A stretch of DNA of 64,000 nucleotides from an uncultured Bacteroidota bacterium (lineage in GTDB: Bacteria > Bacteroidota > Bacteroidia > B-17B0 > Aurantibacillaceae). Both the position numbers and the translations under genes were made by a program. Below, one piece after another: positions 54,791-64,000 of this stretch (its first letter is position 1; each line of letters begins with the position of its first letter). The stretch lies in the NCBI GenBank assembly GCA_903893815.1, contig CAITNS010000078.1, positions 1 to 64,000 on the forward strand, written 5' to 3'. The notes under the pieces are model-generated. The model ran no database searches. It was given only the letters and a program-made list of their open reading frames with translations, and had not been told where the DNA came from.

Positions 54791-57700
54791 ATGAATTTAT
54801 CTTCTAATTTCTTATTTGCGATAGCATTGTCAATTGCATTTACTATAAACGCGCAAAAACCAACAAATACTAAAGACTCAAAACCGGATCAAAAAGACGC
54901 ATTAAATAAAGCGGAAACCTATTCGGCTTTATCTTTTCGTTCTTTAGGCCCTGCCGTGACTTCAGGAAGAGTAGGTGATATTGCCGTTAATCCAAATAAT
55001 AAAAATCAATGGTATGTAGTTGCTGCTGCTGGAGGGGTTTTTAAAACCGATAATGCAGGTGTTTCTTTTTACCCAATTTTTGATAATCAAAATTCATACT
55101 CTATTGGTTGTATTACCATTGATCCTAGTAATTCAAATGTAGTATGGGTAGGCACAGGCGAAAATAATAATCAACGTGCGGTTGGTTATGGAGATGGTGT
55201 TTATAAAAGTGAGGATGGCGGAAAAACATGGAAAAATATGGGTTTAGAGAAATCAGAGCACATTGGAAGAATCTCAGTTGACCCAACAAATTCTGATATA
55301 GTTTATGTAGCGGCTTACGGACCATTATGGAGCGCCGGTGGTGAGCGTGGTATTTATAAAACTACCGATGGAGGGAAAACTTGGAAACAAACATTAATGG
55401 TGAGCGAACATACAGGCTTTAACGATGTGTTAGTTGATACTAAACATCCTAATATTGTTTATGCTGCTGCCCATCAACGTCGCCGTCATGAATATACATA
55501 CATTAGCGGAGGACCAGAAAGTGCTATTTATAAAAGTACAGATTATGGTGTAACGTGGAATAAACTAGCTAATGGTTTACCAAGTGGAGATGTTGGAAGA
55601 ATTGGTTTAGCTATTTCTCCTGCTAATACAGATTTTATTTATGCCATTATTGAAGCTGCAGAGGGTAAGGGATTTTATAAAAGTACCAATCGTGGGGCAA
55701 GCTGGGAAAAACAAAATGATTGGTCAACGGCAGGAAATTACTATCAAGAAATTGTTGCCGATCCAACAGACGAAAACAAAGTATATAGTTTAGATACCTG
55801 GGCTCAAGTAACAACCGATGGTGGTAAAACATTTAAGCCAGTTGGCGAAAAAAATAAACATGTAGATAATCATGCTTTATATATTGATCCAAAAAATACA
55901 GGGCATTTAATCATGGGTTGCGATGGTGGATTATATGAAAGTATGGATGGCGCTAAAACTTGGCGTTTTTGCTCGAACTTACCTATCACTCAATTTTATA
56001 GAGTATGTGTAGATAATAGCAAACCATTTTATTATGTATATGGTGGCACACAAGATAATAATACGCTTGGTGGTCCAAACAGAACTATCAGCGCTAGCGG
56101 AATTACCAATGCAGATTGGTTTGTAACGGTTGGGGGCGATGGTTTTCAATCTCGTGTTGATCCAACAGAACCAAACATTGTCTACAGTCAATGGCAATAT
56201 GGAGGCTTAGTGCGTTATGATAGAAAGAATGGTGAAGCCATTGATATTAAACCGATGGAAAAAAATGGGGAGCCTGCTTATCGTTTTAATTGGGATGCGC
56301 CTTTAATCATTAGCAAATTTGATAACAAGCGTATTTATTTTGCTGCCAATAAATTATTTAGAAGTGACGACAGAGGAAATTCTTGGAAAGTGATTAGCCC
56401 AGATTTATCAGTTGGAATCGATAGAAATAAATTGCCAGTGATGGGTAAAGTATGGAGCATGGATGCCGTTGCAAAAAATCAATCCACTTCTATTTACGGA
56501 AATATTACCGCTTTATCTGAATCTCCATTAAACGAAAAATTATTAGTAGTTGGTACAGATGATGGATTAATTCAAGTGTCAGATAATGGTGGCGCTAGTT
56601 GGGTAAAAGTAGCAACGTTTGCAGGTGTTCCAAATCAAGTATTATTACAAAATGTATTAGCGTCTCGTCACGATGAAAATGTGATGTATGCTTGTTTCAA
56701 TAATCATCGTAATGGAGATTTTAAACCGTACTTAATGAAGAGCTCTGACAAAGGAAAAACATGGACAAGCATCAGTAATAATTTACCAGTTCGTGGTTCA
56801 GTATATTGCATTACCGAAGATTATAAAAACAAAAACTTATTATTTTGTGGAACAGAGTTTGGGTTTTATTTTAGTATAGATGGAGGAAAAAATTGGATGG
56901 AGTTAACTGGTGGTTTACCTCAATCTATTTGCGTGAGAGATATTGCTATTCAGGAACAAGAAAATGATATTGTAATCGCTACGTTTGGTAGAGGCTTTTA
57001 TATTGTAGATGATTATTCTGTTTTACAAACGATTAAAAAAGAAGATTTAGAAAAGAAAGCAAACATTTTTCCAATCATGGATGGTGTAGTATTTAATCAA
57101 TCTCAACCATACGGACATAAAGGTAAATCATTTCAAGGCGAATCATTTTATGTAGCAGAGAATCCACCAATCGGTGCAGCCATCAGGTATTATGTAAAAG
57201 ATGATTATAAATCATTAAAAGATAAACGTAAAGAATTAGAGAAAGAAAAGATTAAAAATAATCAAGCCGTAGCTTATCCATCAAAAGATAGTATACGCTT
57301 AGAAGATAATGAAGAGGCTCCGTATGTGTTATTAGTCATAACAGATGAGCAAGGAAATGAAGTTAGAAAATTAAAACAATCAGCTACCAAAGGCATGAAT
57401 CAAGTTGTGTGGGATGGTAGATTAGAATTAACCTCTCCAGTTTCTTTTTACACGCCTGATCCAAATAATCCATACGAAAGTGATGAACAAGGCCCAGTGG
57501 CATTACCAGGAAAGTATTTCGCTCAAGTAGTAAAAATAGAAAATGGTGTTTTAGAAAATTTATCGGATAAGATGAACTTTAATTTAACATCATTGTCTAA
57601 TTCAACATTACCGGAAGTTGATAAAGCAAAATTATTGGTGTCTAATAAATCATTAGGCGAATTTAGAAGAGTAGTATTAGGCACTAATCAATTTATGGGA

Positions 57701-58093
57701 AGTATGAATGAGCGTATTAAATTTTTAAAAGCAGGTATTCAAAAAGGACCATCAACTAGTATGTCTTTTATGGCTGATCTAAAATCAATTGAAAAGCAAA
57801 TGAAGGACGCTGAAATAGCAATGCATGGTGATAGAAGTATAGAGAGAAGAGAATTTGAAGCACTTTCCGGTATTGTAGGCTCTGTGGAAACGATTGTTGG
57901 TGGCACATGGAATCAATCATTAGGAATGACAGGGACTTTTGAAGAAAAACTAGCGGAGATAAAACCTAAATTTAAAACTGTGTATGAATCAGTAATTGAT
58001 TTGAATGCGAAATTAATAGCTATTGAAAATAAATTGGAGGAATTAAAATTACCGTCAACGCCAGGAAGATTGCCTAAGTGGAATGGTCAGTAA
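54791..58093 (+). CDS. Large exported BNR/Asp-box (sortilin-like VPS10) repeat protein
   Basis: An 1100-residue exported protein (signal peptide 1-21). About ten Asp-box repeats, such as GVYKSEDGGKTWKN, GIYKTTDGGKTWKQ, LFRSDDRGNSWKV and LMKSSDKGKTWTS, indicate one or two beta-propellers (about 45-750) of the sialidase/sortilin type. The C-terminal part (about 800-1100) has a FlgD-like beta segment (VRKLKQSATKGMNQVVWDGR) and a long helical end. Proteins of this architecture are widespread in Bacteroidota and usually annotated as glycosyl hydrolases without direct evidence. No T9SS domain is present. It ends 2 bases from a convergent gene. Confidence 0.82.
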   Translation: MNLSSNFLFAIALSIAFTINAQKPTNTKDSKPDQKDALNKAETYSALSFRSLGPAVTSGRVGDIAVNPNNKNQWYVVAAAGGVFKTDNAGVSFYPIFDNQNSYSIGCITIDPSNSNVVWVGTGENNNQRAVGYGDGVYKSEDGGKTWKNMGLEKSEHIGRISVDPTNSDIVYVAAYGPLWSAGGERGIYKTTDGGKTWKQTLMVSEHTGFNDVLVDTKHPNIVYAAAHQRRRHEYTYISGGPESAIYKSTDYGVTWNKLANGLPSGDVGRIGLAISPANTDFIYAIIEAAEGKGFYKSTNRGASWEKQNDWSTAGNYYQEIVADPTDENKVYSLDTWAQVTTDGGKTFKPVGEKNKHVDNHALYIDPKNTGHLIMGCDGGLYESMDGAKTWRFCSNLPITQFYRVCVDNSKPFYYVYGGTQDNNTLGGPNRTISASGITNADWFVTVGGDGFQSRVDPTEPNIVYSQWQYGGLVRYDRKNGEAIDIKPMEKNGEPAYRFNWDAPLIISKFDNKRIYFAANKLFRSDDRGNSWKVISPDLSVGIDRNKLPVMGKVWSMDAVAKNQSTSIYGNITALSESPLNEKLLVVGTDDGLIQVSDNGGASWVKVATFAGVPNQVLLQNVLASRHDENVMYACFNNHRNGDFKPYLMKSSDKGKTWTSISNNLPVRGSVYCITEDYKNKNLLFCGTEFGFYFSIDGGKNWMELTGGLPQSICVRDIAIQEQENDIVIATFGRGFYIVDDYSVLQTIKKEDLEKKANIFPIMDGVVFNQSQPYGHKGKSFQGESFYVAENPPIGAAIRYYVKDDYKSLKDKRKELEKEKIKNNQAVAYPSKDSIRLEDNEEAPYVLLVITDEQGNEVRKLKQSATKGMNQVVWDGRLELTSPVSFYTPDPNNPYESDEQGPVALPGKYFAQVVKIENGVLENLSDKMNFNLTSLSNSTLPEVDKAKLLVSNKSLGEFRRVVLGTNQFMGSMNERIKFLKAGIQKGPSTSMSFMADLKSIEKQMKDAEIAMHGDRSIERREFEALSGIVGSVETIVGGTWNQSLGMTGTFEEKLAEIKPKFKTVYESVIDLNAKLIAIENKLEELKLPSTPGRLPKWNGQ

Positions 58094-58095
58094 TT

Positions 58096-59046
58096 TTATT
58101 TTAAGAAATTTATTATTGCTTGATTCACTTTTTTACTTTCTCTAAAGTGAGCATCATGCTTAGCCTTAGGGAAAACTAATAATTGAGTGGTATTTGGAAA
58201 CTCATTATGTAAATTGTTTCCCACAGAAACAGGAACTGCTCCATCTTTTTCTCCCCAAATCAACAAAGTAGGGGTTTTATCGATGTTGTAGCTATAACCT
58301 TGATAAATAGATTGACGTTCAAATAAATAATCCATTTGCGCATCTCTTATCGTTTTTGTAGGCATAAAAAAGTGAGTAATTATTTTACGTTTCAATTTTT
58401 TGGTGGCAGGAAAGTCTCTCGACATCACTGCTTTTTTCATGCCATCAAAATCTGAAATAGTGGGAGGAACAATTACGTTTTTAATCGTTTTTACGCCCAC
58501 TAAATTCGCCAAGCTATCTGCTAGTTGTCCCGAATAAAATTTTACTGGCCCGTCAATAATAATTAATTTAATAATATCCTGATGATGTAATTGATTATAC
58601 ATAGCCGCGGTTAAGCCACCATAGCTAAATCCCATCACGTTTATTTTTGAGGTGACACCTAATTTCACTAAGGCTTCATGAATTTGTTCTACTTGTAATT
58701 CTATCGAATAATTATTGGAAGCAGAAGTGCTTTCCCCAAAATAAATTAAATCTGGTAATATTAAATTAAAGTGTTTGGATAATTCCTTTATTTGACTTCC
58801 CCAATTGGTTCGAGCATTAGCGCCCATGCCATGAAGCATTAATAAATAAGGCTTTGTATTATCTTTGCTATAATGAAGATGTATGACCGCATTACTTGTG
58901 TTAATAAGCGTATCACATTTTACATATTTATGAATATTTTTTGTAGCGTATTTATCCTGCCAACGAAACATGGCAGGTATTTTAGTTTGAGATACCAACG
59001 AAAAAAAAGAAGAAATAAAAAGGATATAGAGAACTGTTTTTTTCAT
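58096..59046 (-). CDS. Exported alpha/beta hydrolase
   Basis: A 316-residue serine hydrolase with a signal peptide (1-20, ending LVSQ). The oxyanion region LLMLHGMGANARTNW, nucleophile elbow GFSYGG, catalytic Asp in IWGEKDGAVP and His in KAKHDAHFRE form the full triad. Ser lies in the GxSxG motif of lipases and esterases. It starts 14 bases after the small protein gene at 59061, so it is the third gene of the carboxylase operon. Confidence 0.85.
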   Translation of the reverse strand: MKKTVLYILFISSFFSLVSQTKIPAMFRWQDKYATKNIHKYVKCDTLINTSNAVIHLHYSKDNTKPYLLMLHGMGANARTNWGSQIKELSKHFNLILPDLIYFGESTSASNNYSIELQVEQIHEALVKLGVTSKINVMGFSYGGLTAAMYNQLHHQDIIKLIIIDGPVKFYSGQLADSLANLVGVKTIKNVIVPPTISDFDGMKKAVMSRDFPATKKLKRKIITHFFMPTKTIRDAQMDYLFERQSIYQGYSYNIDKTPTLLIWGEKDGAVPVSVGNNLHNEFPNTTQLLVFPKAKHDAHFRESKKVNQAIINFLK

Positions 59047-59060
59047 TACAATTTTTGGTG

Positions 59061-59477
59061 CTATGACATTTTGAATGATTTCAACCACGTAACAGCTTCT
59101 TTTTCGTTACTAAACGATTTAAATGGACGTTTTGGTTTATTAAACCTTATGTAGAAATTGGCAATTAATTTGTAGGCTAGATTATTAACGATTACAGCGG
59201 AAGCACCTACGGGGGAAATGCTTTCTAGTGAGGTGGCGTTGTCTCTGGCTTCCTTAGTAATCATTACATTTTCAGCAGCTAAAAAAATAAATGGCATTAA
59301 TTTTCCACTGGTTATTTCGTTGTACAAATCTAACAAACGAAATTGTAAATCAATATCTAACACACAATCATCCTTAAATAAAACGTACACAATCCCATTC
59401 GACTTCAGAACAATATTTGCTTCTTTGGAGTCAATTTCTTTTATATTAGTAATTATAGATTTTTTAGTGACCATCAT
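59061..59477 (-). CDS. Small conserved protein, possibly STAS/SpoIIAA-like
   Basis: A 138-residue cytoplasmic protein of alternating strand and helix (IVYVLFKDDCVLDIDLQFRLLDLY, MPFIFLAAENVMITKEAR, AVIVNNLAYKLIANFYIRF, KSFSNEKEAVTWLKSF). This order resembles small STAS-like proteins found in Bacteroidota, but the match is weak and I would not assign a function. It begins 3 bases after the carboxylase stop and precedes the hydrolase gene by 14 bases. Confidence 0.6.
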   Translation of the reverse strand: MMVTKKSIITNIKEIDSKEANIVLKSNGIVYVLFKDDCVLDIDLQFRLLDLYNEITSGKLMPFIFLAAENVMITKEARDNATSLESISPVGASAVIVNNLAYKLIANFYIRFNKPKRPFKSFSNEKEAVTWLKSFKMS

Positions 59478-59480
59478 ATA

Positions 59481-61100
59481 TTAGGTTTGCAAAACCCCTA
59501 CGTTATATTGTTTTGTGATAGGAGAGTGATTTGATGCTTCAATTCCCATACTGATTACTTTACGTGTATCTGTTGGATTAATAATCGCATCTAACCACAA
59601 ACGAGAGGCTGCATAATATGGTGTTGTTTGCGTATCGTATTTATCTTTTGTTTTGTTGTATAATTCAGCTTCTTTTTCAGGAGTAATTTCTTCGCCTTTA
59701 GCTTTTAAACTTGCTACCTCAATTTGAACTAACACTTTAGCTGCTTGCGCTCCACCCATTACGGCTACTTGAGCAGTTGGCCAACCTACAATTAAACGAG
59801 GATCGTAAGCTTTACCGCACATTGCGTAGTTTGCAGCGCCATAAGAGTTACCAACAATAATAGTAAATTTTGGTACTACTGAATTAGCCATCGCATTTAC
59901 TAATTTAGCGCCGTCTTTAATAATACCACCGTGTTCGCTACGAGAACCAACCATAAATCCTGTAGCATCCTGTAAAAATACTAATGGAATTTTCTTTTGG
60001 TTGCAGTTCATAATAAAACGAGCTGCTTTATCAGCACTGTCGCTATAAATAACGCCACCAAATTGCATTTCGCCTTTTTTGCTTTTCACTACTTTACGTT
60101 GGTTAGCAACAATTCCTACTGCCCAACCATCAATGCGAGCGTATGTACAAACGATGGATTGTCCGTATAATTCTTTATACTCATCATGCTCACCGTTATC
60201 TACAATACGTTCAATAATATCACGCATTTCATATTGTTTATCATTCAATATGCCATACATTTCTTTTTCATCTTTTTTAGGAAGAGCAGGTGTTTCTCTG
60301 TTAAAGCCAGCTTTATCATAGTCACCTACTTTACCCATTATATTGCGAATACGTGTTAAGCAATCCGCATCATCTTTACATTTATAATCTGTAACTCCAC
60401 TAATTTCGCAATGTGTGGTAGCACCACCTAAAGTTTCATTATCAATACTTTCGCCAACTGCCGCTTTTACTAAATAAGAACCAGCTAAGAAAATAGAACC
60501 TGTTTTGTCTACTATCATCGCTTCGTCACTCATAATTGGTAAGTAAGCACCACCAGCAACACAACTTCCCATTACGGCAGATACTTGTAAAATACCCATG
60601 CTACTCATGACTGCATTGTTACGGAAGATACGACCGAAGTGTTCTTTGTCTGGAAAAATTTCATCTTGCATTGGTAAGTAAACACCAGCACTATCAACTA
60701 AATAAATAATTGGTAATCGGTTTTCCATGGCAATTTCTTGTGCGCGTAAATTCTTTTTACCAGTAATAGGGAACCAAGCTCCCGCTTTTACAGTAGCATC
60801 ATTCGCTACCACAATACATTGTTTGCCACTCACGTAACCAATCACAATAACAACGCCACCACCCGGACAACCGCCATGTTCTTCATACATGCCGTAACCA
60901 GCAAAAGCACCCATTTCAAAACGAGGCGTGTCTTTATCTAATAAAAAATCAATACGCTCGCGCGCACTCATTTTTCCTTGTTCGTGTAATTTTTCGATGC
61001 GCTTTTTACCACCGCCTTCGTATATCTTATTTAAGCGTTGCTCCATTTGCGAAATCAGCAAACGCATCTTATCATCATTTTTATTAAATTCTAAGTCCAT
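59481..61100 (-). CDS. Acyl-CoA carboxylase, carboxyltransferase (beta) subunit, MCC/PCC type
   Basis: A 539-residue biotin-dependent carboxyltransferase that transfers CO2 from carboxybiotin to an acyl-CoA. MSARERIDFLLD, the oxyanion loop GGCPGGGVVIVIGYVSG, SAGVYLPMQDEIFPD, VMGSCVAGGAYLPIMSDE and FLQDATGFMVGSRSEHGG are conserved. The block HFGRIFRNNAVMSSMGI fits the methylcrotonyl-CoA branch best, but propionyl-CoA or another substrate is possible. The biotin-carrying alpha subunit is not adjacent. TATATTTG on the minus strand upstream is the likely promoter. Confidence 0.9.
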   Translation of the reverse strand: MDLEFNKNDDKMRLLISQMEQRLNKIYEGGGKKRIEKLHEQGKMSARERIDFLLDKDTPRFEMGAFAGYGMYEEHGGCPGGGVVIVIGYVSGKQCIVVANDATVKAGAWFPITGKKNLRAQEIAMENRLPIIYLVDSAGVYLPMQDEIFPDKEHFGRIFRNNAVMSSMGILQVSAVMGSCVAGGAYLPIMSDEAMIVDKTGSIFLAGSYLVKAAVGESIDNETLGGATTHCEISGVTDYKCKDDADCLTRIRNIMGKVGDYDKAGFNRETPALPKKDEKEMYGILNDKQYEMRDIIERIVDNGEHDEYKELYGQSIVCTYARIDGWAVGIVANQRKVVKSKKGEMQFGGVIYSDSADKAARFIMNCNQKKIPLVFLQDATGFMVGSRSEHGGIIKDGAKLVNAMANSVVPKFTIIVGNSYGAANYAMCGKAYDPRLIVGWPTAQVAVMGGAQAAKVLVQIEVASLKAKGEEITPEKEAELYNKTKDKYDTQTTPYYAASRLWLDAIINPTDTRKVISMGIEASNHSPITKQYNVGVLQT

Positions 61101-61117
61101 GGTGTTTTTTTAGGTAA

Positions 61118-61125
61118 CAAATATA
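61118..61125 (-). promoter_or_regulatory. TAnnTTTG promoter element of the carboxylase operon
   Basis: The minus strand reads TATATTTG, 17 bases before the start codon at 61100. Confidence 0.5.
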
Positions 61126-61189
61126 TAAGTATTGTAAAATTATGTGCAGTTTTTTTACATAAAATTATGATGTTTTGGGATATAGAGGA

Positions 61190-61372
61190 TTATTTTTGTC
61201 TGTTTGGGCGTGCCCCTGCGGGTCGGGCTGTCGCTTCAATCTTTTGTTCGTGCATCACAGGAGGATTTTCGCTTGCATTCCTCACTCAGTTATATTTATA
61301 GCCCCGATTGTAGCGGCATCCTTTTTGGTTGCCTCTTTGCCAAAAAGATACAGCGGAAAGCGGGAAATAGCT
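61190..61372. repeat. GC-rich dispersed repetitive element
   Basis: This stretch has GGGCGTGCCCCTGCGGGTCG and GGCTGTCGCTTCAATC near its left end and CCCGATTGTAGCGG, then ATCCTTTTTGG pairing with CCAAAAAGAT (61318-61349), and CAGCGGAAAGCGGGA at its right end. I recall this sequence as a common intergenic repeat of Bacteroidota genomes. It is far richer in G and C than its surroundings. The reading frame it contains is not a gene. Confidence 0.65.
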
Positions 61373-61412
61373 TCTAAAAATAAGTCAAATTATAAAATCG
61401 TTTTTTCTTTGT

Positions 61413-61420
61413 TAGATTTG
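61413..61420 (+). promoter_or_regulatory. TAnnTTTG promoter element of bioA
   Basis: TAGATTTG lies 26 bases before the TTG start at 61447. Confidence 0.5.
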
Positions 61421-61446
61421 CATACACCAAATTAATACATAAAATT

Positions 61447-62724
61447 TTGTCATCAATTACGGAAAAAGATCATCAATATGTTTGGCATCCTTTTACACAT
61501 TTAAAATATGCCGAAGTTCCGGTTCAAATTGTGAGAGGCGAGGGGGCCTTTTTTTATGATGCCGATGGGAATAAGTTATTAGATTCCATTTCGAGCTGGT
61601 GGGTTAATTTGCACGGACACTGTCATCCTTATATTTCTCAAAAAGTAAGCGAACAATTACACACGTTAGAGCATGCTATTTTTAGTTCATTTACTCATGA
61701 ACCAGCCGTTAAATTAGCAGAACGACTCATAGGACATTTGCCTAAAAATCAATCCAAAATATTTTACTCAGATAATGGTTCTACCGCCGTTGAAGTAGGC
61801 TTGAAAATGGTCCTACAATATTGGTATAATCAAGGAATTACTAAGAAAAAATTCATTGCGTTTGAAAATGCGTATCATGGCGATACCTTTGGTGGAATGA
61901 GCGTTGGAGCCCGAAATGTATTTAATAATGCTTTCGAGAATTTATTATTTGATGTGATTCATATTCCTTTACCCGATGCCGAAAATATTGATCAATTAAA
62001 AGATACCTTACAAAATTGGTTTACTAATCATAAACATATAGCTGGGTTTATTTTTGAGCCTTTGGTTCAAGGTGCAGCTGGGATGCAAATCTATGAAGCT
62101 CAGTATTTGGATGAATTAATTAGTATTTGCCAAGAGCATAAAGTGGTTTGTATAGCTGATGAAGTGATGACTGGTTTTGGGAGAACAGGGGAGTTTTTTG
62201 CTTCCAATTATTTAACCAATAAGCCCGACATCATTTGTTTATCAAAAGGGTTAACGGGCGGTTATATGCCTTTGGGAGTAACGAGTTGCGCCCAATTTAT
62301 TTATGATTCTTGTGTGAGCCACGATAAAACCAAAACATTTTTTCACGGGCATAGCTATACGGCAAATTCTACGGCATGTTCGGCGGCATTGGCTAGTTTA
62401 GATTTGATGGAAAAAGAAGAAACTTGGACGCAAATCCGTCTCATCTCTCAATTAAATCAAGGTTTTGTATCGAAACATCAAAAACATAAAGCATTGAAAG
62501 ATATGAGAAGTAAAGGCACTATTTTAGCTCTTGAAATTAATACCGAAGAACACACGCATTATCTGAACAATGCTTCCGAAAGTATCGCCTCTTATTTTCT
62601 TAAAAACGGCATTATTGTAAGGCCTTTGGGCAATATTTTGTATATAATTCCGCCTTACTGTATTACCGAAACAGAGCTAAAACAGGTTTTTGAGGTTATA
62701 GAGCGTTTTTTAGACCAATTATAG
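61447..62724 (+). CDS. bioA: Adenosylmethionine-8-amino-7-oxononanoate aminotransferase
   Basis: A 425-residue PLP enzyme that converts KAPA to DAPA with SAM as amino donor in biotin synthesis. It begins with the BioA-type HPFTHLKYAEVP, then SISSWWVNLHGHCHP, YSDNGSTAVEVGLK, CIADEVMTGFGRTG and the PLP Lys in LSKGLTGGYMPLG. No ATG precedes these motifs; TTG 61447 is the only good start. Biotin is the cofactor of the carboxylase whose gene lies on the other side of the repeat, which may be chance. Confidence 0.93.
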   Translation: MSSITEKDHQYVWHPFTHLKYAEVPVQIVRGEGAFFYDADGNKLLDSISSWWVNLHGHCHPYISQKVSEQLHTLEHAIFSSFTHEPAVKLAERLIGHLPKNQSKIFYSDNGSTAVEVGLKMVLQYWYNQGITKKKFIAFENAYHGDTFGGMSVGARNVFNNAFENLLFDVIHIPLPDAENIDQLKDTLQNWFTNHKHIAGFIFEPLVQGAAGMQIYEAQYLDELISICQEHKVVCIADEVMTGFGRTGEFFASNYLTNKPDIICLSKGLTGGYMPLGVTSCAQFIYDSCVSHDKTKTFFHGHSYTANSTACSAALASLDLMEKEETWTQIRLISQLNQGFVSKHQKHKALKDMRSKGTILALEINTEEHTHYLNNASESIASYFLKNGIIVRPLGNILYIIPPYCITETELKQVFEVIERFLDQL

Positions 62725-62760
62725 TTAATGCTTTTGAGCAATTATTTTCATAAAAAATGC

Positions 62761-62789
62761 TTGCTTTTACAATAAAAACCCTATTTTTG
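62761..62789 (+). promoter_or_regulatory. Bacteroidota-type promoter of sucC
   Basis: TTG (62761-62763) and TATTTTTG (62782-62789) are separated by 18 bases. The ATG is 30 bases downstream. Confidence 0.6.
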
Positions 62790-62818
62790 GGAGCAAATTT
62801 AGAACCAATCACTATCAT

Positions 62819-64000
62819 ATGAACATTCACGAGTATCAAGGAAAAAGTATATTAAAAAGTTTTGGTGTAGCTATTCAAGAAGGAATTGTTGCTGAAACTC
62901 CTGAGCAAGCAGTTGCTGCCGCTAAACAAGTTATGGAAACATACAAATGCGACGGTGTTGTTATTAAAGCGCAAGTTCATGCTGGTGGCCGTGGTAAAGG
63001 TGGTGGAGTAAAATTTGCACCTAATTTAGATAAAGTAAAAGAAGTTGCTACAAATATTATTGGCATGCAATTAATTACGCCTCAAACAAGTGCTGAAGGT
63101 AAATTAGTAAGTAAAGTTTTAGTAGCGCAAGATGTATATTATCCAGGTGCTAATCCAACTAAAGAGTTTTATGTAAGTATTTTATTAAACCGTTCAACTG
63201 GACGTAATATTATTATGTACAGTACTGAAGGTGGAATGGATATTGAAGAGGTTGCAGAAAAAACACCTCATTTAATTTGGAAAGAAGAAATTGACCCTAA
63301 AGTTGGATTACGTGATTTCCAATGTCGTAAGGTTGCTTTTAACTTAGGTTTAAGCGGTAACGCCTTTAAAGAAATGACAAAATTTATTGCAGCATTATAT
63401 AAAGCATACGATTCAACAGATTCATCGATGTTTGAAATTAATCCTGTATTAAAAACTTCTGATGATAAAATTATTGCTGTAGATGCAAAAGTATCTATTG
63501 ATGATAATGCACTTTATCGTCATAAAGATATTGAAGCGATGCGTGACGAAATGGAAGAAAATCCAGTAGACGTTGAAGCTCGTAAAGCAGAATTAAACTA
63601 TGTGAAATTAGACGGAAACGTTGGTTGTATGGTTAATGGTGCTGGTTTAGCAATGGCTACGATGGATATTATTAAATTATCTGGTGGTGAGCCAGCTAAC
63701 TTCTTAGATGTTGGTGGTACTGCAAATGCTGAGCGTGTTGAAAAAGCATTTCATATTATTTTAGGCGACAAAAACGTAAAAGCTATTTTAGTAAATATCT
63801 TTGGCGGAATTGTTCGTTGCGATAGAGTAGCACAAGGTGTTATTGATGCGTATAAAAATATGGGAACGATCAATGTGCCAATCATTGTTCGTTTACAAGG
63901 AACTAATGCAGTGGAAGCTAAAAAATTAATTGATGAGTCTGGATTAAAAGTTTATTCAGCTATTCAGTTACAAGAAGCTGCAGATTTAGTAGCAAAATTA
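62819..64000 (+). CDS. sucC: Succinyl-CoA ligase (ADP-forming) subunit beta, 3' end outside window
   Basis: Open to the right edge, with 394 codons visible, so only the last few residues should be missing. It starts MNIHEYQGKSILKSFGV and contains the ATP-grasp segment VVIKAQVHAGGRGKGGGVKFA, FEINPV, the phosphate-helix GNVGCMVNGAGLAMATMD and NIFGGIVRCDRVA. It makes ATP from succinyl-CoA in the TCA cycle with SucD, which is not visible here. Confidence 0.97.
   Translation, partial: MNIHEYQGKSILKSFGVAIQEGIVAETPEQAVAAAKQVMETYKCDGVVIKAQVHAGGRGKGGGVKFAPNLDKVKEVATNIIGMQLITPQTSAEGKLVSKVLVAQDVYYPGANPTKEFYVSILLNRSTGRNIIMYSTEGGMDIEEVAEKTPHLIWKEEIDPKVGLRDFQCRKVAFNLGLSGNAFKEMTKFIAALYKAYDSTDSSMFEINPVLKTSDDKIIAVDAKVSIDDNALYRHKDIEAMRDEMEENPVDVEARKAELNYVKLDGNVGCMVNGAGLAMATMDIIKLSGGEPANFLDVGGTANAERVEKAFHIILGDKNVKAILVNIFGGIVRCDRVAQGVIDAYKNMGTINVPIIVRLQGTNAVEAKKLIDESGLKVYSAIQLQEAADLVAKL

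Noticed and set aside
61175-61435. An 86-codon reading frame in the gap before bioA
   Set aside because: It has no start signal, unusual composition, and lies wholly in a dispersed repeat element.

Overview
This is an AT-rich, gene-dense piece of a Bacteroidota chromosome. The phylum call rests on several independent signs: promoter elements of the form TAnnTTTG upstream of many genes, at least five proteins that carry type IX secretion (T9SS) C-terminal sorting domains, many short lipoproteins, a SusC-like TonB receptor with an N-terminal carboxypeptidase-like domain, a DUF4249 lipoprotein, a very short ATP synthase epsilon subunit, and menaquinone synthesis by the futalosine route (MqnE). 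No rRNA or tRNA gene was seen, so I do not name a genus.

Layout. 1-9.9 kb: the end of mqnE, a family 2 glycosyltransferase, an ABC-F ATPase, uridine kinase, a MacB/LolD-type ABC ATPase, a T9SS-secreted alpha/beta hydrolase, a coiled-coil lipoprotein and a membrane pair (DUF5819-like plus HTTM-like). 10-16.2 kb: prfB with its programmed +1 frameshift, an ArsC-family protein, atpD-atpC, a secreted amidase and dnaK. 16.3-22.4 kb: DUF4249 lipoprotein, panB, a T9SS cargo protein, a fatty acid desaturase, murI and a DUF3592-like protein. 22.4-25.1 kb: a TPP riboswitch followed by a TonB-dependent receptor. 25.3-31.4 kb (minus strand): secreted proteins and lipoproteins, then a probable operon proS-fic-gpmA-HAD-map. 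31.5-34.4 kb: a Gly/Tyr/Asn-rich lipoprotein and an OmpP1/FadL-like porin.

34.5-36.1 kb is a small scarred island. It holds an intact mobile mystery protein A regulator with a wrecked mobile mystery protein B (Fic) gene, three CCTGATA boxes spaced exactly 32 bp apart upstream of the regulator, a structured GC-rich segment, and an intact antitoxin followed by a RelE/ParE-type toxin gene with two stop codons and no 3' end. 36.1-44 kb: two T9SS cargo proteins, folD, ffh, a GT39-like membrane glycosyltransferase and ftcD. 44.1-48.7 kb: a compact three-gene operon of two paralogous polysaccharide-deacetylase-like proteins and an asparagine-synthetase-type amidotransferase, the best candidate here for an uncharacterised pathway. 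49-54.1 kb: a 1703-residue PKD-repeat adhesin-like protein. 54.1-64 kb: PyrR-like phosphoribosyltransferase, a large BNR/sortilin-like protein, an acyl-CoA carboxylase operon, bioA and most of sucC.

Several intergenic gaps contain degenerate inverted repeats of a few recurring types. One forms the 3' tail of a gene, one abuts the decayed mobile mystery protein B gene, and one lies beside a 19-codon fossil of a second desaturase gene.
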